DNA of 64,000 nucleotides from Treponema pallidum subsp. pallidum str. Nichols. Lineage in GTDB: Bacteria; Spirochaetota; Spirochaetia; Treponematales; Treponemataceae. The stretch's first letter is position 1. Every line of letters begins with the position of its first letter. Below, piece after piece: positions 18,903 through 27,294 of the stretch. Location of the stretch: contig NC_021490.2 of assembly GCF_000410535.2 (NCBI RefSeq), positions 778,501-842,500 on the forward strand. Reading direction: 5' to 3'. The notes beneath the pieces were generated by a model. The model had not been told where the DNA came from. It did not search any database and was given only the letters and a program-made list of their open reading frames with translations. Position numbers and translations under genes: made by a program.

Positions 18903-19754
18903 ATGGAAAAGGAAACAGCTGGCATTCTCTGCTCCTATACGCTTTTTCACAGTGCGCTCGTGCTGGCGCTGTCCCTCGCGCACGGGCGTACCCAGGTGCC
19001 CCCCAGCTCCACGCTCAGCTTTTTAACGGTCATTGTACTCTGGCACTGTCTGCTCTTCTTTTTTCTTGTCGCGTATAGCAGAGAACCTGCAGATACCACC
19101 GTGCCGTTTAAACCGCTGCCTGAACAGACAGCGCCTATTTGTGCCGCCGCATCTTCTGACTGTAAGGAGAACCGCACCGCGCTGAAAACGCTGAACACTG
19201 CAACGCACATCACGCTTATCCGTGCCAGTGCTATTCCTATCGTTGGCTTTCTGCTTAAATTCCACGCACTGGCGGGGCTTTCTTACTTCCTCGTTGCAGG
19301 ACTGAGCGTTTTGTTCCTCACCGATTTTATCGATGGCAAAATTGCCCGCGCAAGACGAGAAACGTCCCGCGTGGGAGAAACGCTCGACGCAGCAAGCGAC
19401 TACGCGCTTATCGGGCTCATCTCAGCGCTTTACTACCAAAGCGGTGTGGTGCCCCTGTGGTTCTTTGTGCTTATCATCACCCGGCTTTCGTTACAAACGG
19501 TTATTGCCTGTGTGTACGCGCTTTTTGGCCACCCGATGACCGGTTCCACCGCGGGGGGCAAAGCGACGGTGGCCGTGACTATGCTCCTGTACACGCTCGA
19601 ACTTGCCCGTCTCCTGCTGCCGAACCTTGCGCGATCAAACAGCGGCGCGCGCTTTTTTACCGGGGCAGAAATCCTTGCAGGATTCGTCATTTTCACCGGG
19701 ATAGTGGAAAAACTGTATCTTGGCGTTCAGCATCGCCCAGGACGCTCCCCGTAG
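18903..19754 (+). CDS. CDP-alcohol phosphatidyltransferase family membrane protein
   Basis: About 283 residues from an ATG at 18903; the frame is open upstream to 18657 but that part crosses the fliK promoter and looks non-coding. The catalytic signature D-x2-D-G-x2-A-R-x8-G-x3-D-x3-D is complete (DFIDGKIARAR, then VGETLDAASD). Two extra hydrophobic segments precede the catalytic domain (about residues 10-60), separated from it by a polar Cys-containing linker. The family joins a CDP-linked lipid headgroup or diacylglycerol to an alcohol; the exact substrate (glycerophosphate, choline or inositol phosphate) cannot be read from the sequence. There is no strong ribosome site, so the start is uncertain. 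Confidence 0.8.
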   Translation: MEKETAGILCSYTLFHSALVLALSLAHGRTQVPPSSTLSFLTVIVLWHCLLFFFLVAYSREPADTTVPFKPLPEQTAPICAAASSDCKENRTALKTLNTATHITLIRASAIPIVGFLLKFHALAGLSYFLVAGLSVLFLTDFIDGKIARARRETSRVGETLDAASDYALIGLISALYYQSGVVPLWFFVLIITRLSLQTVIACVYALFGHPMTGSTAGGKATVAVTMLLYTLELARLLLPNLARSNSGARFFTGAEILAGFVIFTGIVEKLYLGVQHRPGRSP

Positions 19755-19827
19755 GAGAGACGATACTTGCGCCGTGCCTTGCAACACACAAAACCTGTAC
19801 CAACCGGGGCAAAAGGAGTGCACGCCC

Positions 19828-20448
19828 ATGGATGAAGGAAGAGAAACTGTCCAGCCTGCGCATCGCGCAAAGGAGGAAAAAAAACAGGACGCCCATCTTG
19901 CATGGGAGGTACGGAAACGGCACGAGGCGTGCCGCCTGCGCGTTTTTCACGTGCAAGAACTCGAAAGCGTTTCACCGCGCAAAACGGTACGTCGCTTTGT
20001 AACGCTCACTGCACCTGAGTGGGTAATCGTCGTGCCGCACGTGATGGAACGCGCACAACGCTTCTTCGTTATGGTGCGCCAGTGGCGCTGCGGTTCACAG
20101 ACGGTGTGTACTGAATTTCCCGGCGGGGTTATCGACGCAGGGGAGCACCCTGAGGCTGCAGCGCGCAGGGAGCTGTTTGAAGAAACAGGCAGACGCGCTT
20201 CCTCTCTTGCACACCTTGGCACCATACACCCGAATCCCGCCGTGTTGGAGAACCGCGTGCACATCTTCAGCGCCGAGTGTACGCCTGAGGTACGTGAACC
20301 GCAGTTGGATACCGACGAGTTTTTAGAGCGGTGCGTGCTCCCCGTGCACGACGTGTACGAACGCATGGGCCGCGCACCCTTTGACCACGCGCTCATGGGC
20401 GCAGCCCTCTTTCTTTTTTTGCGGGCGCATCCGCTTTCCTCCCTGTAA
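19828..20448 (+). CDS. Nudix hydrolase, ADP-ribose pyrophosphatase-like
   Basis: 206 residues from the ATG at 19828, with AAAGGAG ten bases upstream; the longer frame overlaps the upstream gene. A full Nudix box is present: GGVIDAGEH, then REL, then EETG. The preceding EFPGG and the N-terminal beta-sheet layout resemble ADP-sugar pyrophosphatases. Likely metal-dependent cleavage of a nucleoside diphosphate derivative in the cytoplasm. It converges on folD with a single base between the stops. Confidence 0.88.
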   Translation: MDEGRETVQPAHRAKEEKKQDAHLAWEVRKRHEACRLRVFHVQELESVSPRKTVRRFVTLTAPEWVIVVPHVMERAQRFFVMVRQWRCGSQTVCTEFPGGVIDAGEHPEAAARRELFEETGRRASSLAHLGTIHPNPAVLENRVHIFSAECTPEVREPQLDTDEFLERCVLPVHDVYERMGRAPFDHALMGAALFLFLRAHPLSSL

Positions 20449-20449
20449 C

Positions 20450-21397
20450 TCAGTGCGGTACGTCGCCTGCAGCGCGTCCATCTAGGTCGGCATAGAGCGC
20501 CGCTCTAAAGGGGGGTATCATCCCGGCTGCATACTCTGCAGCGCAGAGCGTGTTGTGCAGCAGCATCGCGATAGTCATCGGTCCTACTCCCCCCGGAACA
20601 GGCGTGATCGCCTGCACCTTGTGCGCCACTGCGTCAAAATCCACATCACCACACAGTCTTCTCCCGCGCGGTGCAGTTGCATCTGGCACGTGATGAATAC
20701 CCACATCGATAACCACGGCGCCGGTGCGCACAAACGGCGCGCCAATGAAGCGCGCCTTTCCCAGTGCTGCAACGAGGATATCTGCCTGCACACAGATATC
20801 CGCCAAACCGCGCGTGTGACTGTGACAGAGCGTCACGGTTGCATCACAGCCGGGAGAGGCAAGGAGCACTGCAAGCGGACGGCCAACGATGGCAGAACGG
20901 CCGACAATTACCACGCGTGCCCCCGCAAGCGGCACCTGCGCACGCCGGAGCAAGTGCACAATCCCCGCAGGGGTGCAGGGAACAAACCCAGGCTGCGCAA
21001 GGAAGAGCGCACCACAGTTAAGCGGATGAAAGCCGTCGACATCTTTTTCTGGCGCCACTGCGCGGCACACCCTCGCTGCGTCAAGATGCGCAGGTAACGG
21101 CAATTGGATCAAAATGCCGTGCACCCGCGCGTCCTCATTGAGACGAGCAATAAGTTCTAACACCTGTGCGTGAGAGGCATGAGCAGGCAGCCGGTGCGTT
21201 TCCCCCCGCAGGTGGGCGCGAGCCAGGGCACGCTGCTTTGCTGCAACGTAGGTACAAGAAGCCGGGTCATCCCCCACCAGCACTGCGGCAAGAAAGGGCG
21301 CCGTGCCTACCGCCGCACGCAGCGCCTGCACACGCGTTGCAAGACGCGCCGTACACTCGTGTGCGGCTTGTTTTCCATCGATGAGGCGTGCGTCCAC
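20450..21397 (-). CDS. folD: FolD, methylene-THF dehydrogenase/cyclohydrolase
   Basis: 315 residues from a GTG at 21397 that places RLIDGKQAA at the family's normal N-terminus; the open frame runs 26 codons further without homology. Diagnostic segments are QLPLPAHLDA, PEKDVDGFHPLN, the nucleotide-binding VIVGRSAIVGRPLA and the C-terminal TPVPGGVGPMTIAML. It interconverts 5,10-methylene- and 10-formyl-tetrahydrofolate and would supply the formyl donor used by Fmt, also encoded in this window (43431-44390). The shared upstream region with the divergent OmpW-like gene is under 100 bases. Confidence 0.97.
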   Translation of the reverse strand: MDARLIDGKQAAHECTARLATRVQALRAAVGTAPFLAAVLVGDDPASCTYVAAKQRALARAHLRGETHRLPAHASHAQVLELIARLNEDARVHGILIQLPLPAHLDAARVCRAVAPEKDVDGFHPLNCGALFLAQPGFVPCTPAGIVHLLRRAQVPLAGARVVIVGRSAIVGRPLAVLLASPGCDATVTLCHSHTRGLADICVQADILVAALGKARFIGAPFVRTGAVVIDVGIHHVPDATAPRGRRLCGDVDFDAVAHKVQAITPVPGGVGPMTIAMLLHNTLCAAEYAAGMIPPFRAALYADLDGRAAGDVPH

Positions 21398-21492
21398 GCG
21401 CCCAGTATAGACACGCGCACGCAACAGCGCAAAGACCGAACACGCACGGACACTAGACGGAAGCCCAAGAAACACCGTATGCTCGGCGTCGT

Positions 21493-22152
21493 ATGAGCAG
21501 AACGTTCCGCGCGTGGCAGTGCGTTGGTGCGCTGTGTGCGCTCTCTCCCCTGCTGCCTGCCTACAGCTCCGAGGGCGTGCGAGAGGTACCCCCCTCCCAG
21601 TCTCCGCAGGTGGTGGTGGCGTACGAGCCCATTCGCCCCGGGGATCAGCTGCTCAAAATTGGCATTGTTGCAGGCTGCCAGTTGTACATAGCAGGGGGAA
21701 ATGGAACCAACGGCTCTTCGAGTTCCGGCACCAACGGTAACGGCAACGGCAAACTGCTCGGGGGCGGGGGGTTTCACCTCGGGTACGAGTATTTTTTTAC
21801 CAAAAACTTTTCCCTCGGCGGGCAAGTTTCCTTTGAGTGTTACCGCACGACCGGGTCAAACTATTACTTTTCTGTTCCCATCACGGTAAACCCCACGTAC
21901 ACGTTTGCCGTAGGGCGCTGGCGCATACCGCTCTCCCTGGGCGTTGGGCTCAACATTCAGTCCTATCTCAGCAAGAAGGCGCCGGGGCTTATTGCGGAAG
22001 CCAGCGCGGGGCTCTACTACCAGTACACCCCGGACTGGTCCATCGGCGGCATTGTTGCCTACACGCAGCTTGGGGACATTGCAAGCTCCCCCGACAAGTG
22101 CAGAGCCGTGGGCCTTGCCACCATTGACTTTGGGGTGCGCTATCACTTTTAG
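21493..22152 (+). CDS. OmpW-like eight-stranded outer membrane beta-barrel
   Basis: 219 residues. A signal peptide (hydrophobic to about residue 23, LPAYSS) is followed by alternating amphipathic strands and a C-terminal Phe (GVRYHF), the outer-membrane insertion signature. The layout matches the OmpW/AlkL fold proposed for this treponemal protein. An early surface-loop candidate (about residues 68-92) is extremely rich in Gly, Asn and Ser, coded in part by a G5-C-G6 stretch (21760-21771) that could slip. Likely a small-solute channel of the scarce outer-membrane proteome. Function is inferred from fold pattern only. Confidence 0.82.
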   Translation: MSRTFRAWQCVGALCALSPLLPAYSSEGVREVPPSQSPQVVVAYEPIRPGDQLLKIGIVAGCQLYIAGGNGTNGSSSSGTNGNGNGKLLGGGGFHLGYEYFFTKNFSLGGQVSFECYRTTGSNYYFSVPITVNPTYTFAVGRWRIPLSLGVGLNIQSYLSKKAPGLIAEASAGLYYQYTPDWSIGGIVAYTQLGDIASSPDKCRAVGLATIDFGVRYHF

Positions 22153-22167
22153 CCCCGCCGCCGGGGC
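22152..22167. terminator. GC hairpin between convergent genes
   Basis: GCCCCG / CGGGGC inverted repeat with a 4-base loop directly at the stop of the OmpW-like gene and before the end of deoD. No T-run on either side, so efficiency as an intrinsic terminator is doubtful. Confidence 0.4.
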
Positions 22168-22184
22168 AGGTGGCGCGCGCGTCC

Positions 22185-22886
22185 CTACTGGATAATGGCT
22201 TCAAGCGCAATTTCTATCATTTGGGTAAAGGAGCGCTCCCGCTCCTGCGCGCTAGTTACCGCGCCGGTTACCAGGTGGTCAGAGATAGTCAGAATGCTCA
22301 GCGCCTCGCGTCTGAACTTTGCAGCAAGCGTGTACAGCTCCGCCGTTTCCATTTCCACCGCTAACACCCCATACCGGGCCCACAGGCGCCAGCTTCCTGA
22401 TTCATCGTAAAAGACGTCAGAGGAAATTACATTCCCCACCTGCACCCCCGTGCCCATTTCATCAGCAACCGACACTGCCGTGCGCAGGAGCGACCAGCTT
22501 GCCGTGGGCGCAAAGTGCATGCCGCTAAACCTGCGCGCGTTTATTGCAGAATCCGTTGCCGCACCCAGCGCACACACCACCGATTTGAGCGCCACTTCCT
22601 CCTGCAATCCACCGGCAGTCCCCACGCGGATTGCCTTTTGCACCCCATAATCTTGAAACAGCTCCGTTACGTAAATTGAGTGCGACGGCAGCCCCATACC
22701 TGTCCCCTGCACCGACACGCGCACCCCCTTGTAGGTTCCCGTAAACCCGAGCATGCCACGCACCTCATTGTAGCAATACGCATTGTGAAAAAAACGCTCC
22801 GCCACAAAACGCGCACGCAGCGGGTCACCGGGCAACAGCACGCGCGGCGCAATATCCTCTCCCTTTGCTCCAAGGTGAATACTCAT
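22185..22886 (-). CDS. deoD: DeoD-type purine nucleoside phosphorylase (uridine phosphorylase family)
   Basis: 233 residues from the ATG at 22886; the GTG two codons upstream is too close to the GGAGGGAG site. Signatures are [12 protein letters not shown] (phosphate loop), [21 protein letters not shown] and the TISDHLVTG loop whose Asp is the DeoD general-acid position typical of purine phosphorylases. It would cleave purine nucleosides to base and pentose-1-phosphate, useful in an organism that must salvage purines. It stands 81 bases downstream of the NfnB-like gene and may be co-transcribed. Confidence 0.93.
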
Positions 22887-22967
22887 CGTCACTCCCTCCC
22901 TTCGTGGGGCCTAGACCCACACGTTTCGGTAACCTCGCGCGTGTACGCTCAGCGCATGCAGCACCCG

Positions 22968-24524
22968 TTACGCTTTTTGCGCAAGGTACGCGTTTATAGA
23001 CGCCGCTGCACGCCGCCCCTGCCCCATCGCACGAATAACCGTTGCCGCTCCTAAGACAATGTCTCCCCCAGCCCACACTCCCGGAATGCTCGTCCGTTGA
23101 TCCTCGTCCACCACGATAGTACCCCGCTCGCTCACTGCAAGACTGCGCGTTGTCTTTGCCATGAGCGGATTTGAACCATTCCCAACGGCAACGATCACCG
23201 CGTCTGCAGCAAGTTTACACTCAGCATCGCCGCAGGGCAGAAACACACGTTCTCCTGCATCAATCTGTTCCTGACAATCGCGGAACACTACCGCGCGCAC
23301 GTTCCCCTCTTCATCCCCCAAAATGCGGGTGGTCTGACACAAAAAGTGAAACGTCACCCCCTCATCTTCTGCCTGTGCAATTTCCTCCACACAGGCGGTC
23401 ATATCCGCACGCGTTTTTCTGTACAGACAGTGCACCTGCTCAGCCCCTAAACGGAGCGCCGTACGCGAGGAATCTACCGCCACATTCCCTCCACCGACTA
23501 CCACCACTGACTTTGCCGCATACACCGGCGTGTCCGCATGCGCAGTGTCATACGCCTTCATCAGCGTCGCACGCGTTAGGTAGTCGTTTGCTGCAAACAC
23601 CCCGCACAATTCCTCACCCTCAATATTCATAAAGCGCGGCAATCCCGCACCGGTCCCGATAAAAACTGCATCAAAACCGTACTGCGAGAACAGCTGTTCC
23701 AGCGTTGCTGTTCTGCCCACCAAAAAGTTCATCCGGAACGTCACCCCCATTTTCTTGAGTGTTTCAATTTCCGTCACTACCACTTCTTTCGGCAGGCGAA
23801 ACTCAGGAATACCATAGGTCACCACTCCACCCGGTTTGTGGAGCGCTTCGAACACCGTTACCGAATGGCCTGCACGCGCCGTATCTGAGGCAACTGCAAG
23901 ACCTGCAGGCCCTGACCCGATGACGGCCACTTTCTTGTGCGTAGACGGCGCACAGTACGGAACTGTAATTTGACCATGCTGCCGCTCCCAGTCAGCGACA
24001 AAACGCTCAAGCGCACCAATCGACACCGCCTTGGACACATCCTTAAACATCTTTCCCACGGTACACTGCAATTGACACTGACGCTCATGCGGGCACACAC
24101 GACCGCAAATTGCAGGGAGTAAACTCGTCGTCTTAATGATATCAACTGCTTCCTTAAAGGCTCCCCTTTGGACACACGCAATAAACTCAGGAATCGGCAC
24201 TCCTACCGGACAACCCTTTACGCACGGCTTGGTTTTACAATTCAAACAACGCTGAGACTCAACCAGTGCCTGCTGCTCTGTAAAACCCAGCGCCGCCTCC
24301 TGCATGAGGAGCGACCGCTTTTTTGGCGGCAGCATACGCATACGCTGCAAAGGGATCTGCGTGCGATCCTTCATCTTCAGCTCTTTACCCTGGAGCTGCG
24401 CCAGGCGCTGGCACGCTTCTTCCTGGAGCAGTGCGTGCGGCCGATACGTACGCGCTTCTGGTTCTGACTCAACCGGTACGTCACACGTCTTGGCATCGCT
24501 TACGACATTTTGTACAGATGTCAT
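22968..24524 (-). CDS. nfnB: NfnB/GltD-like iron-sulfur flavoprotein
   Basis: 518 residues. N-terminal ferredoxin-like region with two [4Fe-4S] cysteine sets: C93, C96, C101, C105 (CLNCKTKPCVKGCP) and C140, C144, C150, C154 (CGRVCPHERQCQLQC). Two dinucleotide folds follow (VIGSGPAGLAVA for FAD; VVVGGGNVAVDSS for NADP(H)). Such proteins are often labelled glutamate synthase small subunit. Here the adjacent NfnA-like gene and the absence of a GltB-type large subunit point instead to an NADH-dependent ferredoxin:NADP+ oxidoreductase. GGAGG lies five bases before ATG 24524, and two bases separate it from the upstream gene. Confidence 0.85.
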   Translation of the reverse strand: MTSVQNVVSDAKTCDVPVESEPEARTYRPHALLQEEACQRLAQLQGKELKMKDRTQIPLQRMRMLPPKKRSLLMQEAALGFTEQQALVESQRCLNCKTKPCVKGCPVGVPIPEFIACVQRGAFKEAVDIIKTTSLLPAICGRVCPHERQCQLQCTVGKMFKDVSKAVSIGALERFVADWERQHGQITVPYCAPSTHKKVAVIGSGPAGLAVASDTARAGHSVTVFEALHKPGGVVTYGIPEFRLPKEVVVTEIETLKKMGVTFRMNFLVGRTATLEQLFSQYGFDAVFIGTGAGLPRFMNIEGEELCGVFAANDYLTRATLMKAYDTAHADTPVYAAKSVVVVGGGNVAVDSSRTALRLGAEQVHCLYRKTRADMTACVEEIAQAEDEGVTFHFLCQTTRILGDEEGNVRAVVFRDCQEQIDAGERVFLPCGDAECKLAADAVIVAVGNGSNPLMAKTTRSLAVSERGTIVVDEDQRTSIPGVWAGGDIVLGAATVIRAMGQGRRAAASINAYLAQKA

Positions 24525-24526
24525 AC

Positions 24527-25375
24527 CTACCTCCCCGCGTGGTGCTTCATCTTACAGCAGTGGACATCATGCGCTTCCCTTGCCTGAAATGCCCTCATTC
24601 TCCGCATCATGCTCTCAAAATCAACTTGATGCCCGTCAAATTCAGGTCCGTCCACGCAAACAAATTTTATCTCAGAACCTACATTCACCCGACAGCCACC
24701 GCACATGCCAGTGCCGTCAATCATAATGGTGTTCAAAGATACGACCGTGCGGATCCCAAAGGGGCGCGTCGTTTCCGCACAAAACTTCATCATAATCGGC
24801 GGACCGATAGCAACCACCTCCTGTGGACAGGACGCGCGCTCGCACAGCTCACGCAGGGGCTCAGTCACTAAGCCCTTGCGTCCATATGAGCCGTCGTCTG
24901 TGACAATGACCAGCTCGTCTGCAAGCGCGCGCATCTCCTCTTCAAAAATAATTAAATCCCGATTGCGCGCCCCAAGGATTACAATGACGTGATTTCCAGC
25001 CCTTTTATGCGCCTGGGCAATAGGATACAGCGGAGCTGCCCCAACACCCCCTGCAACGCAGGCGACAGTTCCTACATTTTCAATGAGAGTTGGATTTCCC
25101 AACGGACCGAGAACTACAGAGATGGAATCGCCCACTTCCTTTTCGCACAGCCTCATAGTAGTGGCGCCAACAGTCTGGATCACTAGCGCAATCCACCCTT
25201 CATCCGCATGCGCGTCCGCAATCGTTAGCGGTATGCGCTCAGCGTATTCGTCATCAAGTTGAACAAGCACAAACTGTCCTGCAGCACGATTTTTTGCAAT
25301 ATCAGGTGCATGCACCTTCAAGTAAAACACCTGCGGAGAAAATTGTTTCTTTTCTAGAATGCTGAACACAGCCAT
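24527..25375 (-). CDS. nfnA: NfnA-like ferredoxin-NADP reductase subunit
   Basis: 282 residues. An N-terminal FAD-binding barrel (GQFVLVQLDDEYAERIPLTI) is followed by an NAD-binding domain (AGGVGAAPLYPIA) and a C-terminal [2Fe-2S] loop with DGTGMCGGCRV and a later FVCVDGPEFDGH. This is the exact organisation of NfnA and of dihydroorotate dehydrogenase electron-transfer subunits; pairing with the NfnB-like gene favours NfnA. The complex can bifurcate electrons from NADPH to NAD+ and ferredoxin. ATG 25375 lies right behind AAGGAGG; a TTG at 25390 is an alternative start. Confidence 0.85.
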   Translation of the reverse strand: MAVFSILEKKQFSPQVFYLKVHAPDIAKNRAAGQFVLVQLDDEYAERIPLTIADAHADEGWIALVIQTVGATTMRLCEKEVGDSISVVLGPLGNPTLIENVGTVACVAGGVGAAPLYPIAQAHKRAGNHVIVILGARNRDLIIFEEEMRALADELVIVTDDGSYGRKGLVTEPLRELCERASCPQEVVAIGPPIMMKFCAETTRPFGIRTVVSLNTIMIDGTGMCGGCRVNVGSEIKFVCVDGPEFDGHQVDFESMMRRMRAFQAREAHDVHCCKMKHHAGR

Positions 25376-25409
25376 GCCTCCTTCGACCAAACTCTCGGAG
25401 GGATGGATG

Positions 25410-25436
25410 ATAGTACAGCGAATGCAGATTTGTCAA
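25410..25436 (-). promoter_or_regulatory. Sigma-70-like promoter for nfnA-nfnB
   Basis: On the minus strand a perfect TTGACA (25436-25431) is followed 15 bases later by TACTAT (25415-25410). The spacer is shorter than ideal. It would give a leader of about 28 bases before the nfnA ATG. Confidence 0.5.
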
Positions 25437-25602
25437 AGAAAAGCCTTTCTTCAGCTCTGTCGCACAAGGCAACTAACGCGCCGACCGCTGCTTTTCTCAT
25501 CATTGTTTCCTGGCAGGTTTTGCGTGCAGTCCTCATTCAAGCAAAACGCCATCGGCGCCGAGAAGGGTCCGATGAACAGATATACGTGTCGGGGAGGTTT
25601 AC

Positions 25603-26913
25603 ATGCGTAATACCGGATCCGCCACCTACGCCCGCATCGGCGGTGTGTTCCTCTCTTTCTTTGTGCTGTTACCCGTCTTCTGCCATGGCAGCAAAGAGAA
25701 GGGAAAGGAAGAAGAACCGGTTCGCCTCTCAGTCCTCATACGAGAGAAGCATTACTCTTCGGGCCTGCAGAATGTGTTTACGAAGTTGGAATTGGAAGAA
25801 GGAATCGCCGTCACCGTCGAAACCATCCAGGACGATCAGTATCCTACGGTGCTTCACGCGCGCCTTGCAGACGGGACCGCTCCGGATGTTGTAGAGGTGT
25901 CTCTTCCCTCGCTCCATGCCCTTGACCCATACCTTTACTTTGTAGATCTGAGCAAAGAAGCCTGGATACCGGATCTACTGATTCCTCCCACAGATCCGTA
26001 CGGCAAGACATTTGCGCTTCCCTTAAACTGCGCCGTGTCTATCAATGCACTTTTCTACAACAAGGACCTTTTTGATCGCTACGGGATATCCGAGCCCAAA
26101 AGCTGGAATGAACTCCTAGAAAGCTGCGCTCTCATTGTAAAAAGTGGCATTTCTATCGTACCCCTCGCGCTCAGCACAACGGAAAGCTTTCCACATACGT
26201 TGCTTGCTGACGCGATTACGAAAGTGCTCGGTGAGCAGGGCGCTCGAGATTTAGTCAAACGTGCCACAGACGACTCCATCGATTGGACGCACGAGCGTGC
26301 GCTCTATCCTGTACTCGGAGCCTATCTGGAACTGTTCAAGCGGGGATACGTAAACAAACACCACCGGACTGCGCGCGTGCGCGAAATCATTCATGATTTT
26401 ACACGCGATCGCATCGCTATGTACTTTGGCAGTCACCTGGTTGCAGATGCAATCATAAAAGAACGTCCTGGAATCAACTTGGGCGCGTGCGTCCTCCCTA
26501 TAACCGAAAATGCACAAGACGTACTGACTGGAAGTTTGGAAGTGCAAGGACTCGCAGTGCACAAAAAAAGCGCGCGTGTGGCAACCGCGTGTCGTGCACT
26601 CTCTGTGCTTGCGTCTGCCGCGTACCAAAACAGTTTCTTTGAAGAACACAAAGGGCTTCCTGCGTTTCGAAACACCACCAGCGCAGTTATTCCTGCGTGC
26701 CTCAGTGCCCTGTTTAAAAGCCATATAGAGAAAGGAAAAGTAATACAGGCAATCGACGCGTACGCGCAGGCGCAAAACACACCCCACAGAGCCTCTGTTT
26801 TTCCAGATTTCGCCGCGTATGTAACCGACCCGGCACCAACTGCGCACACCATGCTGCACCGCGCCCAAACTGAAGCGCGGAGGAGAAGAGAGCCGGTACA
26901 AAAAAAAGAATGA
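25603..26913 (+). CDS. Family 1 extracellular solute-binding lipoprotein (sugar ABC type)
   Basis: 436 residues. The lipobox LPVFC places the lipidated Cys at about residue 27. The body follows the MalE/UgpB-like pattern, with PDVVEVSLPSLHAL, YNKDLFDRYGISEPKSWNELL and the domain-crossing region around FYNKDLF. GGGGAGG lies five bases before ATG 25603. No permease or ATPase gene is adjacent, so the transport partners must be elsewhere or the protein acts as an orphan receptor. The ligand is unknown, most likely a carbohydrate. Confidence 0.87.
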   Translation: MRNTGSATYARIGGVFLSFFVLLPVFCHGSKEKGKEEEPVRLSVLIREKHYSSGLQNVFTKLELEEGIAVTVETIQDDQYPTVLHARLADGTAPDVVEVSLPSLHALDPYLYFVDLSKEAWIPDLLIPPTDPYGKTFALPLNCAVSINALFYNKDLFDRYGISEPKSWNELLESCALIVKSGISIVPLALSTTESFPHTLLADAITKVLGEQGARDLVKRATDDSIDWTHERALYPVLGAYLELFKRGYVNKHHRTARVREIIHDFTRDRIAMYFGSHLVADAIIKERPGINLGACVLPITENAQDVLTGSLEVQGLAVHKKSARVATACRALSVLASAAYQNSFFEEHKGLPAFRNTTSAVIPACLSALFKSHIEKGKVIQAIDAYAQAQNTPHRASVFPDFAAYVTDPAPTAHTMLHRAQTEARRRREPVQKKE

Positions 26914-26958
26914 GAGCTCCTGCGCGGGCAATACGTGCCACGAGCCCGGCAGCTTAAC

Positions 26959-27294
26959 CTACCGCGCGACAAGACAATCTTGCCACAGCCGGTCGAGGTC
27001 ATAAAAGGCGCGCGCCTGCGCGCTCATAAGATGAACCAGGATAGACCCAAAGTCCAGCACCCGCCATTGCTCTTCGCAAAGGCCTCGTTTTTTTCGATGT
27101 ACTTCTCTTAGGCCAAAGCGAGCCGCCTGCTCGCACACCAGACGATGAGTGCCGTGCAAGAGGCCAGGCACAGTGGCAACTACCGCAAAGTCCGCCCAGC
27201 CGCAGCGCGCGCTTACATCAAACACACATACATCCTCCGCGCGCGCATCACACAGAGCCTCTGCTACCGCGGAAGCAGCTCCGTTAGCACTCAC
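26959..27294 (-). CDS. rsfS: RsfS (Iojap) ribosome silencing factor
   Basis: 111 residues with the family pattern DVCVFDVSARCGWADFAVVA near the start and EEQWRVLDFGSILVHLMSA near the end. RsfS binds ribosomal protein L14 and blocks subunit joining in starvation. GTG 27294 overlaps the stop of the LytR-like gene by 4 bases, and it is the last gene of the rplU cluster. It converges on the solute-binding protein gene. Confidence 0.95.
   Translation of the reverse strand: MSANGAASAVAEALCDARAEDVCVFDVSARCGWADFAVVATVPGLLHGTHRLVCEQAARFGLREVHRKKRGLCEEQWRVLDFGSILVHLMSAQARAFYDLDRLWQDCLVAR

Noticed and set aside
20555..21097. Plus-strand frame opposite folD
   Set aside because: His/Arg-rich shadow of a conserved folD gene; no homology pattern.
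25403..25894. Plus-strand frame crossing the nfnA/solute-binding intergenic region
   Set aside because: Overlaps the lipoprotein gene in another frame and contains the divergent promoter; no motif.
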